Shown: positions 10,651 to 23,597 of the stretch, one piece after another
How the letters are laid out: the number at the start of each line of letters is the position of its first letter
Position numbering within the stretch: position 1 is the first letter of the stretch
NCBI GenBank assembly: GCA_002205965.3
Contig: NADL03000001.1
Coordinates: forward strand, 1,364,001 to 1,428,000
DNA length: 64,000 nt
Source: Kappaphycus alvarezii
Lineage: Eukaryota; Rhodophyta; Florideophyceae; Gigartinales; Solieriaceae
Direction: 5' to 3'
Notes under the pieces: generated by a model
The model's input: only the letters and a program-made list of their open reading frames with translations
Databases searched by the model: none
What the model was told of the DNA's origin: nothing
Program-made: the position numbers and the translations under genes

Positions 10651-13600
10651 TTGGAAAATTACCAGCAATAAATCTAGTGAATAGAATCCCACCGTAGTAT
10701 CTCCCTCATTTTTTAAGTCACGAATACCAAAATCCCCTTGCACAAGCTGCGTGACATCTTCCTTATGCAACCACGTCTAATTTGCGATAGAATAAATTTG
10801 GCAGCTTTCAACAGTTGTCTCTTTATCCAATCCACCGTAAGGATGGAAATTTTAGCTATGTGATTTTCCTTTCATAGTAGATTAGCATATAGTTCCAAAA
10901 AAGCCATATAAATCGCCATGTTGGCTTTTGAATAACTCCCTGTTCCCTAAGTTGATCCATAATTTTGATAAGAAGGCTTGCGACGATGAAAAGTGTTGGT
11001 TTCACTAAGTTCGCTACCGCAGCGGTGTACATATCAGGGTTCTGAGTAAATTCATGGAGAATATCACGGCGTTCTGGGCGGAGGTGTAATCTGGTCTACA
11101 ATTTTTCCTGCTAAATATCTGTTCCAGTCCATAATAATGTCACCATAATAATTTTCTTTGGTTGTAAATTTACTTTTCAACTTCCATGTGCTATGACATG
11201 GCTGCAGGTGAAAAACTTTCATGGAGCTGCAGTTTCCATTGCGGCATATCACCCGCACCCTATCCGAAACTTATTTTCCATTCTCATTCACTAGAAGACG
11301 CCGAGATTGGCTGCATCAGCTCTAATTAGCTTCTGACATCGCCATACAAAACCGGCAGTAATTAAAACTGACAATCTCACTGGAGCGAATAGCATTGGCC
11401 CCCAAGACAGGGAGAACACTCCTTCATGTCGAAGCGCGACTCTCGCTTCATCCAATAACCGCTTCCTGCTTGCTTTTTTCAGGCCTTTCCGGTATTGGAT
11501 TATTCCTGCGCACTGAGAAAGTTTGCAAAGTTCTCCTGTGGAGTTCTTGTGGGAGCTTTCACTGTTTCATCGCCGTAGTGATATTCAATATCCTCAATAC
11601 CTTCGAGACATACATGTCCATCTCAAATCCGTCGGATGCAAGAGGAACGCTGTCATCGTCTTCTTGATATCACACACGAGTCTCAATCTTCTTGTTTTCG
11701 TCTAGAAGAAAAATGTACTTCATGATCTTTGTAATCAAGTAAAGATACACACAATAATGGATCAATCTATCTTCGAATACTACGTGACGGGAGGACTTAC
11801 TTCTATTCATGTTTATAGTGTGGTACATTGCGTTTTGTAATGCATTGGTGACAATTGACAACTGCTCAGCGAAGAAATAGTAAATTGACAGGGTTTTGAA
11901 CCCAGGTTTTCGGCGATTATGACAAAAGCTAGATCGCGATTGTGGAAGCTGGAATTCATTGTAAATATTTATTTAATTAATAAATTTGGGGTGTAAATAA
12001 TGTAAATTCTTTATCTATTGCACTGCAACTTTGTATTGCGCCTTTACGTAATATATGTTCTATGTAGTATACAATTTTATTCTCCGAAAAATTCCCATTA
12101 GCAGCATTTTATGTCATTTGAAGTGAAGACTGTTCATTTTAACTGTGAAATTGATAAGTGTGCATTGAGACCCTTACTGTTGTGTATTTTAGTATATTTA
12201 CTTGATGGCATAAACTGCAGTCGTTTGTGAAATTATTCGTTGAACTTCCTCACTGTGTTTATGTGAATTTTGCCTGTATTGCCAAATCTTATATTTTTAT
12301 ATTCTGAATGACACATTTTAACGTAATGATTGGAATTTCTTATTGTGTAATATATAAAGAAATTACTTCGTTACCATCAGATCCCCTTTCACCCCATAGT
12401 TTGAAATCCATAATTATCAATCAAACATACTGGTACCGTAACAATCTTTACTTTCTGTAAATATTAGTTTTGTACAAAGAACACACATACAAAAATTCTT
12501 GAAAATAGTTATCAAATATACTCCTCAAATTCCCACCTTCTAGTAATAATATGAAGAAAACTCCAAAATATCTAATCTTTTTGAAGTTATTAGTACTTAT
12601 TGCAAACGGATCTAAAATTTCAGTTAAATTCTGAACAATATCCAGACTAATCCTTACATTTGAGCCTTTCATATTTTGCGGTACTTTTTGCTATTGGATA
12701 ATTAACCTGTCTCCGTGCCAATAAAATCTTTTTCCCACATCATTACTTTCCATGCACTTTGCATGTTACTCTTCGTCCCTCTCGTCACATCAAACACTGT
12801 ATTTGATTGTAGAAGAGCTCTGGTATCACCGAGGCTCGAAAGATTCCACCTCCTTTTCTTCTTAAACTTCTCTTACCCATTAATACACAGCTCTCAGCCT
12901 CCTCCATGAAGAGCTCCCGAATGAACTCGCTAATCCTCTTCTTCACGTTTGCCTGAAAAATCGTCAACATTAGTGAGGCTTCTTCTACAAAATTCAGGTC
13001 AAAGATGGAATAAAAGTATCTAGAGACTTACAGAGAGCGAAAAAGAAGCGAATTTGAGTCATTTATGAAAACACGGAAGCATAAAATGACACATTTAGGA
13101 TCTTGAGCCTATGTGAAAGATTTACGGCTGTTAGAGGGGTTCAAATGTGGCATTTGATTCTTATTTTCGGGTGTTACGAAGAGACAAAGAGTGTCAGTTT
13201 TGATCTGGCAGTAGTTACTTTCGCATAATTACTGATATTTTCGGTAGATTTGTGGTAAATTGCTGTGTTAAACCCGCCCTTCGATGCATTTTACTGAAAT
13301 ATTCTACCGATATAGCAGAGGGTCTCAAAAATCATATATTTGATTATACTGAATTATCATTTGCTGGGGAGATTATCTTTTAAATAGTTTATTCTGAGAT
13401 ACATATCCTTAGGATTGAATATTTTAATTTTTCTAGAGGTAGATAAAATTGTATTATCTTTAAAATGCAGGAAACTTCGATTGTGTTTATGAAAATAGTG
13501 GCAGGTAAGAATAGCAGATCTCACTTGGGAGATGAACGAATTTGGGCAGTTAAGAAGTGAGTACCACAGAGTGCTGGGAGGAATGGCAGAGAAATTCCGG

Positions 13601-13990
13601 AGAAAAACATAGCAGGCAAAAGCAAAACGGAGCCGCTCTTTGGCTTCTATTCTAAGAATGATTTTCTTGATTTTACAATGTCCTTTAGGGTCTGCCAAGT
13701 AACGTTACGGTTTAATTAACGTTCCATTATATTGCTGACACTTCGAATGAAAAAAGTTTTTGAAGAATTACTATTTTTACGTCGTGTATAATTATCGTAT
13801 AAATTTTTGTAGAAAATTATTACACAGCAAACAAATTTCATAACTGCACCAACGAAATTACTTGCGAATTTTCGTGTGAATCGCTGTCAATACGAAAGAC
13901 TTTCATATCGATTGTAGAAAAAAGGCCGCTCAATATTAAAATAAGACACCCTTCTCTTCCCCGCAACACTGTATTTGAAAGAACTGCCCT
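10651..13990. other. No gene recognised, probably old repeats
   Basis: Very AT-rich. The longest frame is 113 codons (13357-13698, minus), with a basic, aromatic composition (KERLRFAFACYVFLRNF) but no family I recognise. Frames at 11064-11258 and 12448-12672 are similar in kind. No ends, RNA genes or conserved catalytic motifs were seen. Confidence 0.4.
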
Positions 13991-13999
13991 TCAACTAAC

Positions 14000-14960
14000 A
14001 TGGCGCGCTTCAATCATTGGCAATTCAAATCCCTGCCATCCCACCGCTTATTCTTTTCTCTAAACTCCCGACCTTGCCACTCTTTCCTAGCTCCGACAGC
14101 ACAGCGCCGAGAAACACTGCAAGATGAAGCCCTTTCGCATCAAAGAGACCCAAAAACTCTATTGTTGAGTGCTGTCCGCGATACTGATGCCCATATGCAG
14201 GACTGTGACAGGGCGACGCACTGCACTAAAAGGATCACAAAAAGTCAATGAATACGTTCCGACTGTTTCGAGCATGCAGAGGCTCCTGCAAAAATCATCT
14301 ACAACAGTTTTCGTCGCTTTGCGGCAAACAGCTGCGAAGAAGTGAAGAAATTCGGCTTTCTCAGGGATCGAAGAGATACAAGGGGAGAAAGAGGTGATGT
14401 TTAGGATCGATTGCAGAAAGTTATGTTAGATGGAGTGTACTCGCGCTATGGAATACCAACAGGCCGCACATGAGAATCGATTGCTTTCTGCTGGAGAATG
14501 ATTCGTGGCATGGCACTGAAACGTGGTAGTGAAGTGGAAAAACGGTACAGGACAGAAACAACTGGTAGCTCCTCGTTCTTGCGAAGTCAGGTGAGAAGAT
14601 TTTAAGTACCACAATTGAACCACGAGATTTCGACTGAACTTACGGAAAGGTTCGCCAGCGAAGAATAATAGACTGCAAGAGAATCTGTATAGAGAAAAAG
14701 CCCCTTTTGATCGAAAGAAAACAGAAATAGAACGAATTCACTCGTTTTGAAGCTAGGCATCCCGATACCGATCTTCCACTTGATTTGGATGAAAAGCGAT
14801 ACGATTCGGGCTTTAGAGAAAGAAGAACCTCAGCTGGCCACTGAGGAGAGGAAGCAGATGGTTAATGTTCTCGAATTTCTTGCAGAGGCCTCCAAAAAGG
14901 TTGGTGAGTGAGTCGATTTAGTGCAAGGTCTATTGAGACCAAAGAAGAGAGGCACAATAC
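14000..14960 (+). other. Decayed coding sequence of unknown origin
   Basis: Plus-strand pieces look translated: EEVKKFGFLRDRRDTRGERG (about 14338-14398), ARHPDTDLPLDLDEKRYDSG (about 14754-14815) and EEPQLATEERKQMVNVLEFL (about 14825-14883). They lie in different frames and carry stops. The charged helical composition would suit a Gag-like or DNA-binding protein, but no diagnostic motif is present. It ends just before the LTR-like sequence at 14.96 kb and may belong to the same old element. Confidence 0.3.
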
Positions 14961-15950
14961 TATGTACTGTAACGAATTATACCCATTTTATACAAATTAT
15001 ATCTATCCTACCGACTCAAATCATCTTCGTTCTCCGATGAAACAACGCCTGCTCTGTGCGTCATAGCGTGCCGCGTTGCTCTCGCATCGCGTTGGTACGA
15101 ATTTGCTTGTTTAAAGCTAGCTACCATGCCGTTTTTCTGTCTCTCAAATTTTTCCTTCACAGGCGAGCTCTATTGGCTACTACTCTCTTTAAAAGTCGGA
15201 ACCTGTGTGAATTTCTGTTCTCCATCTACAACTAAATGCGTCTCGACCTAGATCTGGTCCTCAGAATTCGGAAGACCTACAGATCTGCGGCCAATTACTC
15301 GTATTCACAAAAAGCCTCTGGTCCATGATCGCGGAATGGTAAGCGGCCCCTATCTTCTTCGGAATCTGTCCTTATTGCATTCAGCCTCTAGAAAGTCAAT
15401 GCACAGGCTTCAACTTGGTACGTGGATGATGAAATTAAGAGCAATGAACTAGTGACAAACTTGGCTCTTCTGAAGTCTAACTTGGCCAAATTTTCTCTTG
15501 GATCTGAGAGTGCCATAGTCAATGCTTCTTATATACTGAAAACTTTGCGCTCCTCATCATCTGATGATTTATAAACCCTGATTTCTTCGGAAGCCCCCTT
15601 ACTACATCCAACCCGAAGGCTTATATGGACAGGGGTCAATTGGGCGCGGATAAAGTTATCAAGAGCGCGTATGTCAACTTATTTTTGACTATCCAGTATC
15701 TATGTGGAATCGATAATATGTGGGCGCCAGTCACCTGCATGGATTAGGCTGACTTTAAATTTGTGAAGAGCGACAAAATTGATGACCTCTATTCTCGTTT
15801 AGAAGACTTTTTGTATCTTTCCGAGAAGAAGTTGGACGAATAGGTAATGTTCAAGGACGAACTTCATCTTAACGTGTGTACTCATTTTTAAGATACATTT
15901 CATTCAATAAGGAATTCAGCCTATACCTGTTTAGCAGTAAAAAATATCAA
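14960..15950 (+). mobile_element. Old LTR-retrotransposon fragment (LTR-like end plus gag-like part)
   Basis: A purine-rich run before 14960 is followed by sequence starting TGTACTGTAACG, with a TATA-like CTTTAAAAG near 15190. At about 15250 a TCTGGTCCTCAGAATTC segment resembles a primer-binding site for the 3' end of initiator tRNA-Met, as in many LTR elements. After it, plus-strand pieces read as a Gag-like helical protein (for example SNLAKFSLGSESAIVNASY). The element is broken, with roughly five or more breaks, and the other LTR was not found. It appears old. The superfamily cannot be told. Confidence 0.35.
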
Positions 15951-16566
15951 TTCGAACGGAACTACTTTGCCTCACCTTCCTCGCAGACTCGATTTACACC
16001 TCCGCATGGATAGGTGAGCCGTCCGGTAGCCGACCACTTTAACCTAGTTGTTTAGCGGTCTCTCCAATTTTGGCTTCGAAAGGACTCTGACGAATGGAAA
16101 AGAGTTCTCTGAACCAATTAAAATTCGCAAATAAGTCAAATAAAATCAAAATATTCCTAGTCTGTCTTGAGAAAGAAGGTCAGTAACAGAGGAACTTTAC
16201 TCATATATTCCTAATCAAAAGAATTATACATGAAAACAAAACAAAAATTAATAACTGAGCCCAGGATCAAAAAATGCATCGACAAACACATTGTTAAGAA
16301 GCAACAAATAAAAATCAGGATAATAGAGTTTTTTAAATACCAATCTTGCTAGAGCCCTCTAGTGTCTATTGGACCGTTGTCCTTATATGAGGACAACTTT
16401 TACGACTATTTTTTAAATACAAATTTTTTTAGCCGCCTTTTTTAGTTCCCACGTACTCTTTTAAACGTGTAGATCAAAACAAACTTTTCGAGAATTCCAC
16501 TCCCGCTCAACGCAGGAACAACTTTCCTGACGCGATACCCATCATTTCCCCTCAATTTTCACAAAA

Positions 16567-18415
16567 ATGGATCCACGAACCGTTCCAGGAAATCCCATTC
16601 ATGCCGTGCTTCCCTTGTTACGTCAGCTGCGGAATGTAAGCGCTTGTATGGGTCAGCTTGAAGACGAAATTGCTCGCTGGAACCGTTATTGCCGTCCACA
16701 TCGACATTGTAAGCGGTCGAAGGAGGAAGTCAGTGGAGGCAAGCTGGAAGATACGTGACCGTCTCAAAACTGTCACGTTGAAGATTGTCAACATCAAAGC
16801 GGGATTACCTCCAACAGACGTCGTAGTGGAGGAAGGAACCGCTCAATTGCCAAACGAAGCGGTACATGAAGGTTTGGGCGCTCCTCAACCGTCTTCGTCG
16901 GCATCAGATGGGAATTCCGATGATTCCACCGCATCAATCAGATGCACCTGTTTTTTCTCATGGACGATCATGGACCAATCAGGAGGTTTTCACACCTATT
17001 AATGAAAATGTATCCGAGAAAAGCTGCAAAATAATTGGCTACTCTGGTAATACTCTCGCGTATGGTTGTGCTCCTCGAGATTTATCGCCATTTGAATGCT
17101 TTTGAGCATGTTTCCGCTCCGTCACCTAACCTATGCGTGACCTTACAAATGATCGATTGAATGCCATTGGAAATCATCCCGTCTCGTCAGGAGAGATATT
17201 GAAGTTCTTTGGGATTCTCATACTTATGACAAGGTTTTCATTTTCAAACCGCCGCGACCTCTGGAGTGAATCTGGATCGAAGTACATTCCAGCACCGAGC
17301 TTTGGAAAGATCATGTCACGTAGAAGGTTTGAGCTGATTCTGGCAAAATTTGCTTCAGTCACACTTCTGAACGGGAGGAAAGGCCCTTGGATGACTCGAG
17401 ATGGTCTCTGGTAAGTGGATTTTTGAAGGCCATCAATGACCACCAGGCAATATGTCACGCCATCTTCTCATATCTGCGTCGATGAAAGTATTAGCAGATG
17501 GTACGGTCTCGGGGAGATTGGATCAAAAAAGGACTCCCACATTACGTTGCCTATGACAGAAAGCCCGAGAATGGCTGCGAATTGAAGGCTTCTGCATGTG
17601 GCCAGTCTGGAATAATGTTGAGATTGGAGCTCGTGATGGGGAAAACGGGTGGCCTTCGGCGTGACTTCACAGAGCAATTCTGTCACACAACCGCACTTAC
17701 ACTTCGTCTTGTTCAACCTTGGCTGAAGACAGGTCGCGTCGTATGTGGGGATTCATTTTTTGCATCGTGTCAACTGCGGAAGCCTTGATGAGATATGGAA
17801 CGAGATTTATTGGTGTGGTCAAGAATGCGGTTAAGGAATTTCCGATGCAACACTTGTCGTCACAGGAGCTCACGGAGCGCGGAGATCATATCTCGATGGT
17901 TTCGAAGAATCCTGACACCAACAAATCTTTAATGGCTGTGTTGTGGATGGATAGAGAACGAAGATATTTCGTCAGCAGTTGCCATACAACCAATCAGGGA
18001 ACCCCAATTTGTAGGGAAAGATGGAGAACTGTGGATGGCGAGACAAGGAAAGTGGAATTCGAGATTAGTTCCAGATGTTTGGAGAGGTACTACGACACGT
18101 GTTCTCAAGTCGATCGTCACAAACAGATGTAGGCAAGATACCCTTGGAATTGAGAAGAAATTGGAAGTCAAAGATTGGTCGCTCAGGGTCAATTCCTCTC
18201 TCCTGTCGATCATAATTGTTGATTCATTTTTACTATATAAGCATTCTTTCGGTCCAAGACTCTGCTTATCACAATCCAGTTTTATGAGATGCTTGCCGAA
18301 GAACTCATTGAGAACAAGTTTGATTCGATGTCACGTAGGGCATCTAATTGCTTACAAAATGAGGATGACAAGATATTTGGACCTGTTTCAGGGATTGGAA
18401 CTCATCTTGCTGTAA
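16567..18415 (+). pseudogene. piggyBac-type transposase (DDE_Tnp_1_7), broken
   Basis: From the ATG at 16567 the pieces follow a PGBD-like protein: a charged, disordered N-terminal region; EILKFFGILILMTRFSFSNR and FGKIMSRRRFELILAKFASV (17190-17355); VDESISRW near 17480; GLPHYVAYDRKPENGCELKA (17531-17590); VVCGDSFFASC (17738-17770); FIGVVKNAVKEFPMQH; then LMAVLWMDRERRYFVSS (17930-17980), CSQVDRHKQM (18101-18130) and KDWSLRVNSSLLS (18172-18210). VDES, CGDSFF, VLWMD and QVDRH supply the expected acidic residues. About six frame changes and a few stops interrupt it: the frame moves from 1 to 2 near 16750, to 0 near 16925 with stops after 17100, to 2 or 1 near 17410-17500, to 1 near 17790, and to 2 near 18130. 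It is inactive. Confidence 0.75.
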
Positions 18416-18879
18416 CTAACAAGAAGAGAAATTGAGTAATGGTGAGTATACTAACGCATCTTACCAAGGTCGCTGTCGAGTTTGTAAGGTCAGTAAGTCA
18501 AAATTTCTTTGTTACTTGCCGTGACGACGGCCTTGGTGATGTTATATCTGTCACGCGAGCACAAAAAGTGTTGCTTCATGGACCGTGCGCGAGAAACATC
18601 ATATGGATCTCAAATAGGATTCCAAGTTGATATAAAATAGTGTGACTTTTTGTTTTAAAAGAAAAAATGATCAATGAGTTCTATTTCTATTGCCCCCTAC
18701 TGTTGTACTTGCGTCATCTGACTTGCGAAGTTAGCTGCTTCTATGCGTACTGAATTATCCATTTATGAGATGTCACCGTATTCTGTCTCATGTTCAAGTG
18801 GATGCCTAATGGCGCACTGAGACAGCATCTTTTTCACAACCAGTCGAGTTCCCGTTGGAATTTTCGGACTTCTTACAGA

Positions 18880-18953
18880 ACCCCAGCGAGAATCGAACTC
18901 ACGATCTCTGGATCAGCAACCTACGATTCGCACCATAGGCCACCATCCCAGTG
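18880..18953 (-). repeat. tRNA-like sequence, possible SINE head
   Basis: On the minus strand the sequence has an A-box-like GGTGGCCTATGGTG, a central GGTTGCTGATCC resembling an anticodon loop, and a good B box GAGTTCGATTCTC with a GTGAG/CTCGC T-arm stem. The acceptor ends (TGGGAT and CTGGGG side) do not pair, so this is not a working tRNA. A tRNA-derived SINE inserted in the 3' non-coding part of the piggyBac-like element is the simplest reading. No tail or target duplication was identified. Confidence 0.4.
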
Positions 18954-19394
18954 ATGGATGAGAGGAAGTGACTGGGGTATATAAAGTTGGAAGCTATTGC
19001 ATCTTCAGTACGTCGGTCAGTCGAACACTGCTGTAAGTAACTCATTACAGTGCCACTTTTTTACTAATAAATATTGGGACAAAAAAATTTGACTACCACA
19101 GTGCAGTACTTCCTACTTTTTTGTCCTCATATGAGGACAGACTTCATATGAGGACAAATAGTGCCTCATATGAGGACAGTACCATGACGGATAGACACTA
19201 GACAGGTTCTTGAGACAGAAAAATCAACAATTTCAGGATTATAAGCCATGATTTTTGGGGGCTGCTCCCAAGTGCCGCATTGCTGGCAATACATGGCACT
19301 TGTTTCTACGACTGTGTAAGGCTGTTTTTGAGCCTTTTTTGAACGAAAAAGATCCGCTTTCTCTGCTACCCAGGTCTATGAGATCGTTTTTGCT

Positions 19395-20588
19395 ATGGAT
19401 GGAAACTTGGTAGCTGCGGCGACGGCCGCTTACATGATCACGCAAGAGGAGACTTGTGACTTTGTTGCTCTTCTCACAGATGACGAGCATGAAAGTCGCG
19501 CTGAAACGGCAAGTGAGCGAGAGGACCCTTCGGGACGAGGCAATGCACACCTCGGAATTAAGGGGATGTATGAGCGATCGCCGGCAAAGGAAGTGCATTT
19601 GTCAGATCTGTTATCGAGCATCACGATCCGAGAATGTTTTTTTCACCATGCCGGGGCATACTTATGATGAATTTTTGGAGCTTTTCTCGCTGTCAAAGCC
19701 TCTGTTGGATCAGCAGATAAAAACCAGAATGAAATTTGATACCGACCTAAATGCTTTGCGAAGAAACCGCAAACGAGCGCTATCCGGTTTTGAAGTGCTG
19801 TTTTTGGTCACCCATCTGTTGCGTTCTGGCGACGAGGGGAGCCTTGGGATTAGACGTTTGAGTTGCTTTACAGTATCAGTACTGGTACTGTTAGCAACTA
19901 CGTAAGGCATGTGACCTGGGCACTTCTAACATGCCTAAAAAACGATGATTGGTCCCGCATAGAGTAGCCAGACGCAGCGTCCCGACTGTCAATGAGATGT
20001 CTTGTGTTTGGTTTCGCTAATTGTATAGCATTTTTGGACGGTACTAAGCAGATGATATGGCGGCCAGGCAACCCACAAACGCAGGAGGAGCGTTACGATG
20101 GGCATCATCATTTCCATTGCTTCGCTGTGTTGCTTTTGACCGACATCTATGGTGTTATAATTCGGTTGTACATAACGCTAACGGAGACGAGACAAGACAG
20201 GGTATTCTTAATGACAGTTCACCGCATAGGAACAAATCCGAATTCTTTAGTGATAAAGAGCATGCTATAGCCTATACAGGGTTCCAAGGCCAAGAGTCTC
20301 ACGTAGTGTGCCCTTGAAAAGCAAAACAGGCACAGAAATTTCCGCTCAAACAACAGATGAACCGGGACATACGCAGACAAAGAATTCAGAACGAATGGAG
20401 CTTCGGGCTGGTCAGTAATCTATTTAGACTCTTTTTAGGGAGATGGTCATTTGGAAGATAGCCTGTTACCCGCTATGTACGAGGTAGCTGCACGTCTTGT
20501 CAACTGGCGAGTTCGAAGGTCTGGAGTGCCACCAGTCTCACCTGAGAGGACTTTGGAACGGCTCGACTCGTACATAGATGAAATTTAA
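19395..20588 (+). pseudogene. PIF/Harbinger-type transposase (DDE_Tnp_4), broken
   Basis: Plus-strand pieces in order: FTMPGHTYDEFLELFSLSKP (about 19640-19700); RRNRKRALSGFEVLFLVTHL (about 19761-19820); a VSNYVRHVTWALLTCLKNDD segment (about 19890-19950); CIAFLDGTKQMIWRPGNPQT with the first catalytic Asp (20022-20081); YDGHHHFHCFAVLLLTDIYG (20094-20153); and a final AARLVNWRVRRSGVPPVSPE then RLDSYIDEI ending at the TAA at 20586-20588. This is the order of the DDE_Tnp_4 family. I count about four frame changes. Its stop codon overlaps that of the convergent Myb-like gene on the other strand, so together they form one Harbinger-type element. Confidence 0.65.
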
Positions 20589-21670
20589 AAAATCTCATCG
20601 ATTTCTTCATCTTCATCGTTTTCATCATCCACCTCATGCCCGTTACTGTCGAAAGAACTTTCTCCAGAGGTGTAGCTCTCGCCTTCTCCTTCGGTGCCAG
20701 GCCCATTTATCTGTTCATTTGTATCTGGCACTTCTGGTTCGCTGTCGTCCAGTTCAAGGACAGGGATAGACGGGACATCAGGCACTTCAAGGGATGGAAG
20801 GAGCGATTGCTGGCCGTTGATAGCACATAAAGCTGCAGTAAGCGCGTGAAAAAAAGCTTCATTTTGGTTTTGAATTCGCAAGCTCTCGTCCAGAGCTTTA
20901 AGTTTGAAGTCCTGTGCGGCAAACTCTCTGTGTTCCTTCTTCTTCTTCTTGGACCCGAGACTTTTGCACTGGGCAGCGAACGCGTTGCATGCCCGCTTCG
21001 CGGTTTCAGCCTTAAGAATGGGCGCTTCTCTAACTCTTGCACGGCTTTGACTTATCGACTCGTCACTTGTCGCTATTTTGCTGCTGATGTAGTGATCGAA
21101 CTTAACCAAGGTTGTCCAAAATACGTCACTATCATGGGTATGTCGCTCCATACACGCAAGCGCTTCCGTATCAAGCTTAGGAACACAGCTTTCATCCACG
21201 GTTCTGCTGTCTTTCTCGTCTTTGAAATAGGGCACATAAGCCCCGTTATCTTTCTGAAGAGACTGGGCGTAGTTTCTGCAATACATTGCGATGCTATCAA
21301 CGGAGAGCTTCGATTTCGTCGTGAATCGAATGCTGCCGTTCAGTAGCATTTCATCTTAAACGAGCATATAAGATTTCCTCAGGGTATCCCCATTCTTGTC
21401 GGCAATGTCATTCTCCATAAAAAGTTTGAGCAGTACGGCCTTCTCGGCTCGATTTAGTCGAACTAAAACGCAAGAGAGCTTGGGGTCCCAATTTTCCGTC
21501 TCGGTGCTGGGGACGACAGAAGCACCGCTAGGGCCTGATTGGGCATGTGTAGTGATGATGAGAGGGCGAGATAGCCGCCTGTGTTTGAAACTATGATACG
21601 GGGGAGTTGACGGCAACAATCTGTGGATGGGGGCCAATCGTTCGACGACGCCGTCGCCAAACCGATGCAT
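20585..21670 (-). pseudogene. Myb/SANT-like DNA-binding partner of the Harbinger element
   Basis: One minus-strand frame runs from 21670 to the stop at 20585-20587 and is interrupted by a single in-frame TAA at 21356-21358. Before that stop, WDPKLSCVLVRLNRAEKAVL and LFMENDIADKNGDTLRKSY give the first helices of a Myb/SANT-like fold; after it come IRFTTKSKLSVDSIAMYCRN, a Lys-rich segment (KKKKKEHREF), a helical part and an acidic tail (VDDENDEDEEIDEIF). Harbinger elements commonly carry such a protein, which binds the transposon ends and takes the transposase to the nucleus. About 362 codons in all. A stop in an otherwise open frame suggests recent loss. Confidence 0.6.
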
Positions 21671-23597
21671 AGATTTTAAGCTTTTGAGATGAAATGATCA
21701 GAACGTGCGCGTTTCAGATCTCAAACCGAAAAGGTGTTTTCATTACAAGATTTCAGTCTTTAATTAAATTATCCGTGCAGGCAGTCTTGCTCGAAATGGC
21801 ATTTTCAGCCTCAAGATTGTAAATTAAAAACCTCTGATATATCCCAATTAGTGAAAGCACACAGAAAAGAAATGAAGGGCTTCAGTTACGGGCATTTGGA
21901 AAGGTATTCAATATAGTCCGCGCCCACATCGGGTCGGACCTTTTCATGGAGTGTTAACCCTCAAAAACTTTCGCATCGCTACATACTCTCCGCAAATCTC
22001 TGTTACCCACCAATGATACTCAGTTAGCTCTCCAATAACTGTGTAGCTGCTTCTGCGTATGTCAGATTAAATATCGATTATGTATTGTTCCCCTCACTCG
22101 ACTCATATGAGGTGCAGCGCTACGAAGATATGCTTCCCTCTTAGGAAGGCAAAAAGAGAAGAGAGAGTGAGAATCATGCACATTTTCCAGTAGGCGAAAC
22201 GGAAAAGTTTGTGTAGAAGGCGAACAGAAAATGGTTGCGCCTAAGACGAGCCCGAGAGGAAGTGGTTGCATTCAGCCCTAAGTAAGCTATTCAGAGGGCA
22301 CTAGCCCGCCGTTATATTTATAGCTTACCTGCGTTTCGTCCGTTGGAGGTATTCCAAGAAACGGAAGTTAGATTGTATAGAATTTTGATAACAGAAGAGG
22401 AATGATATGGAGGAAGAATGATAAAATGAACTGGAACCCCGTCTTGTTTTGACAAACAGTCTTTTTTTTTGCATCCCACAATCCCTTTACTCCCCATACT
22501 GACCACTAATGGCGTTCAACAGCCTGCAGAATGGAGGCTGCGAAATTCGATACAGCTTTTGAAGAAACGCTGCGAGGGTTGATGTACTGGGTCCTAGATG
22601 GGGACAACTTTCGATAGTTACAACCTTCGGCCCCCTTAACACAACATTTGGCGTAGGATTCCGCCCCGCTAATCTCACTGCGGCTGCTGTCTTCCTTTCT
22701 TCCGCTTCCCTCACTCGTCCCCTTTACATTACCCTTCTCCTTCTCCCTATGCTATCGAACACTGCTCTCTAAACTTATAACTACACAGCTCTGGCGCATG
22801 AAGAGTGGAAAACGAAATTGTAATGCGAGAACTTTATAAAGTTCACAGCCATCGACTCAACGCAGCAGTTTGAGCAGAGGACGGTTCCCCGTCCAGTTGA
22901 GGAAAATGCCTTTGATGCTATGCAAAAAATTGGATCAGAGACCAGCGGCATTCCAAGTTTCGTTGGCAGAGGATGATGTCAAGGAATTTCTCTGATAGCA
23001 AGCGGCCCCATGCTTGGGAACTTAAATCGAGGATCGAAATTACTAAACGTGGTTGCAGGTCTATTGTCGGGTACCACGTTTTACTCCCGCTTCAAAATGA
23101 AAGAAAGATGGATGAGCGACACTGATGGATCAGCATGGTGACTTGTATTCCGAAACCGGTCCACCCGCACATTCCTATTACCTTCATTTTGACATCTATT
23201 ATTGACCTCTACTTTTTCAAACCTATCTTCCTACCTTTTCTTTCAACAAGAAAGAAATCCAACAATCATTTTTCTCCATGTATCTAAATTCACTGTACGA
23301 CCCCATTTTCTATTTTACGTTTGAAAATTTGGTTCTCCCTTTTCAAAAATAAATCTACCGACTCTTGACGCGCTTCGTCCTCCAAGTTCAGTTCCTATAT
23401 TTAATCAAGCAGATATTATATCATTGACCTGAATGCATGCAAATTTATAGCCGAAGATTTGCCTCGCGTTTTTTTATTTCGCCCAAGTCCGTGAATCTTT
23501 TCGAAAACATTACCCTACTTAAAGTTCTACATCAACGTCGTTGAAGCAACACTTCTGCCATCAACCACGCCATGGGCTCACCCACTTTGTCCTCAAC
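21671..23597. other. No gene recognised
   Basis: Mixed sequence without a convincing gene. It includes the right flank of the Harbinger-type element (no inverted end could be matched with the left side), mirror frames around 22062-22714 and a pyrimidine-rich part at 23160-23330. I see no RNA gene or conserved protein motif. Confidence 0.4.

Larger units (their letters stand above)
16359..19201 (+). mobile_element. piggyBac-like DNA transposon with CTAG ends
   Basis: The element is bounded by inverted ends, CTAGTGTCTATTGGACCG at 16359 and its near complement GGATAGACACTAG ending at 19201. Just inside both ends lie copies of the palindrome TGTCCTCATATGAGGACA: one variant copy at 16376-16397 and three, partly overlapping or shortened, at 19121-19179. 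Inside is a broken piggyBac-type transposase gene. Both outer ends are CTAG; no TTAA is present at the borders, although TTAA is the target of known piggyBac elements. CTAG could be the target duplication or part of the inverted repeat. The same ends bound the short element at 45968-46435. Confidence 0.75.

Noticed and set aside
20846-21346. 166-codon plus-strand frame
   Set aside because: Shadow of the Myb-like minus-strand gene, whose Lys-rich and acidic segments make more sense as protein.
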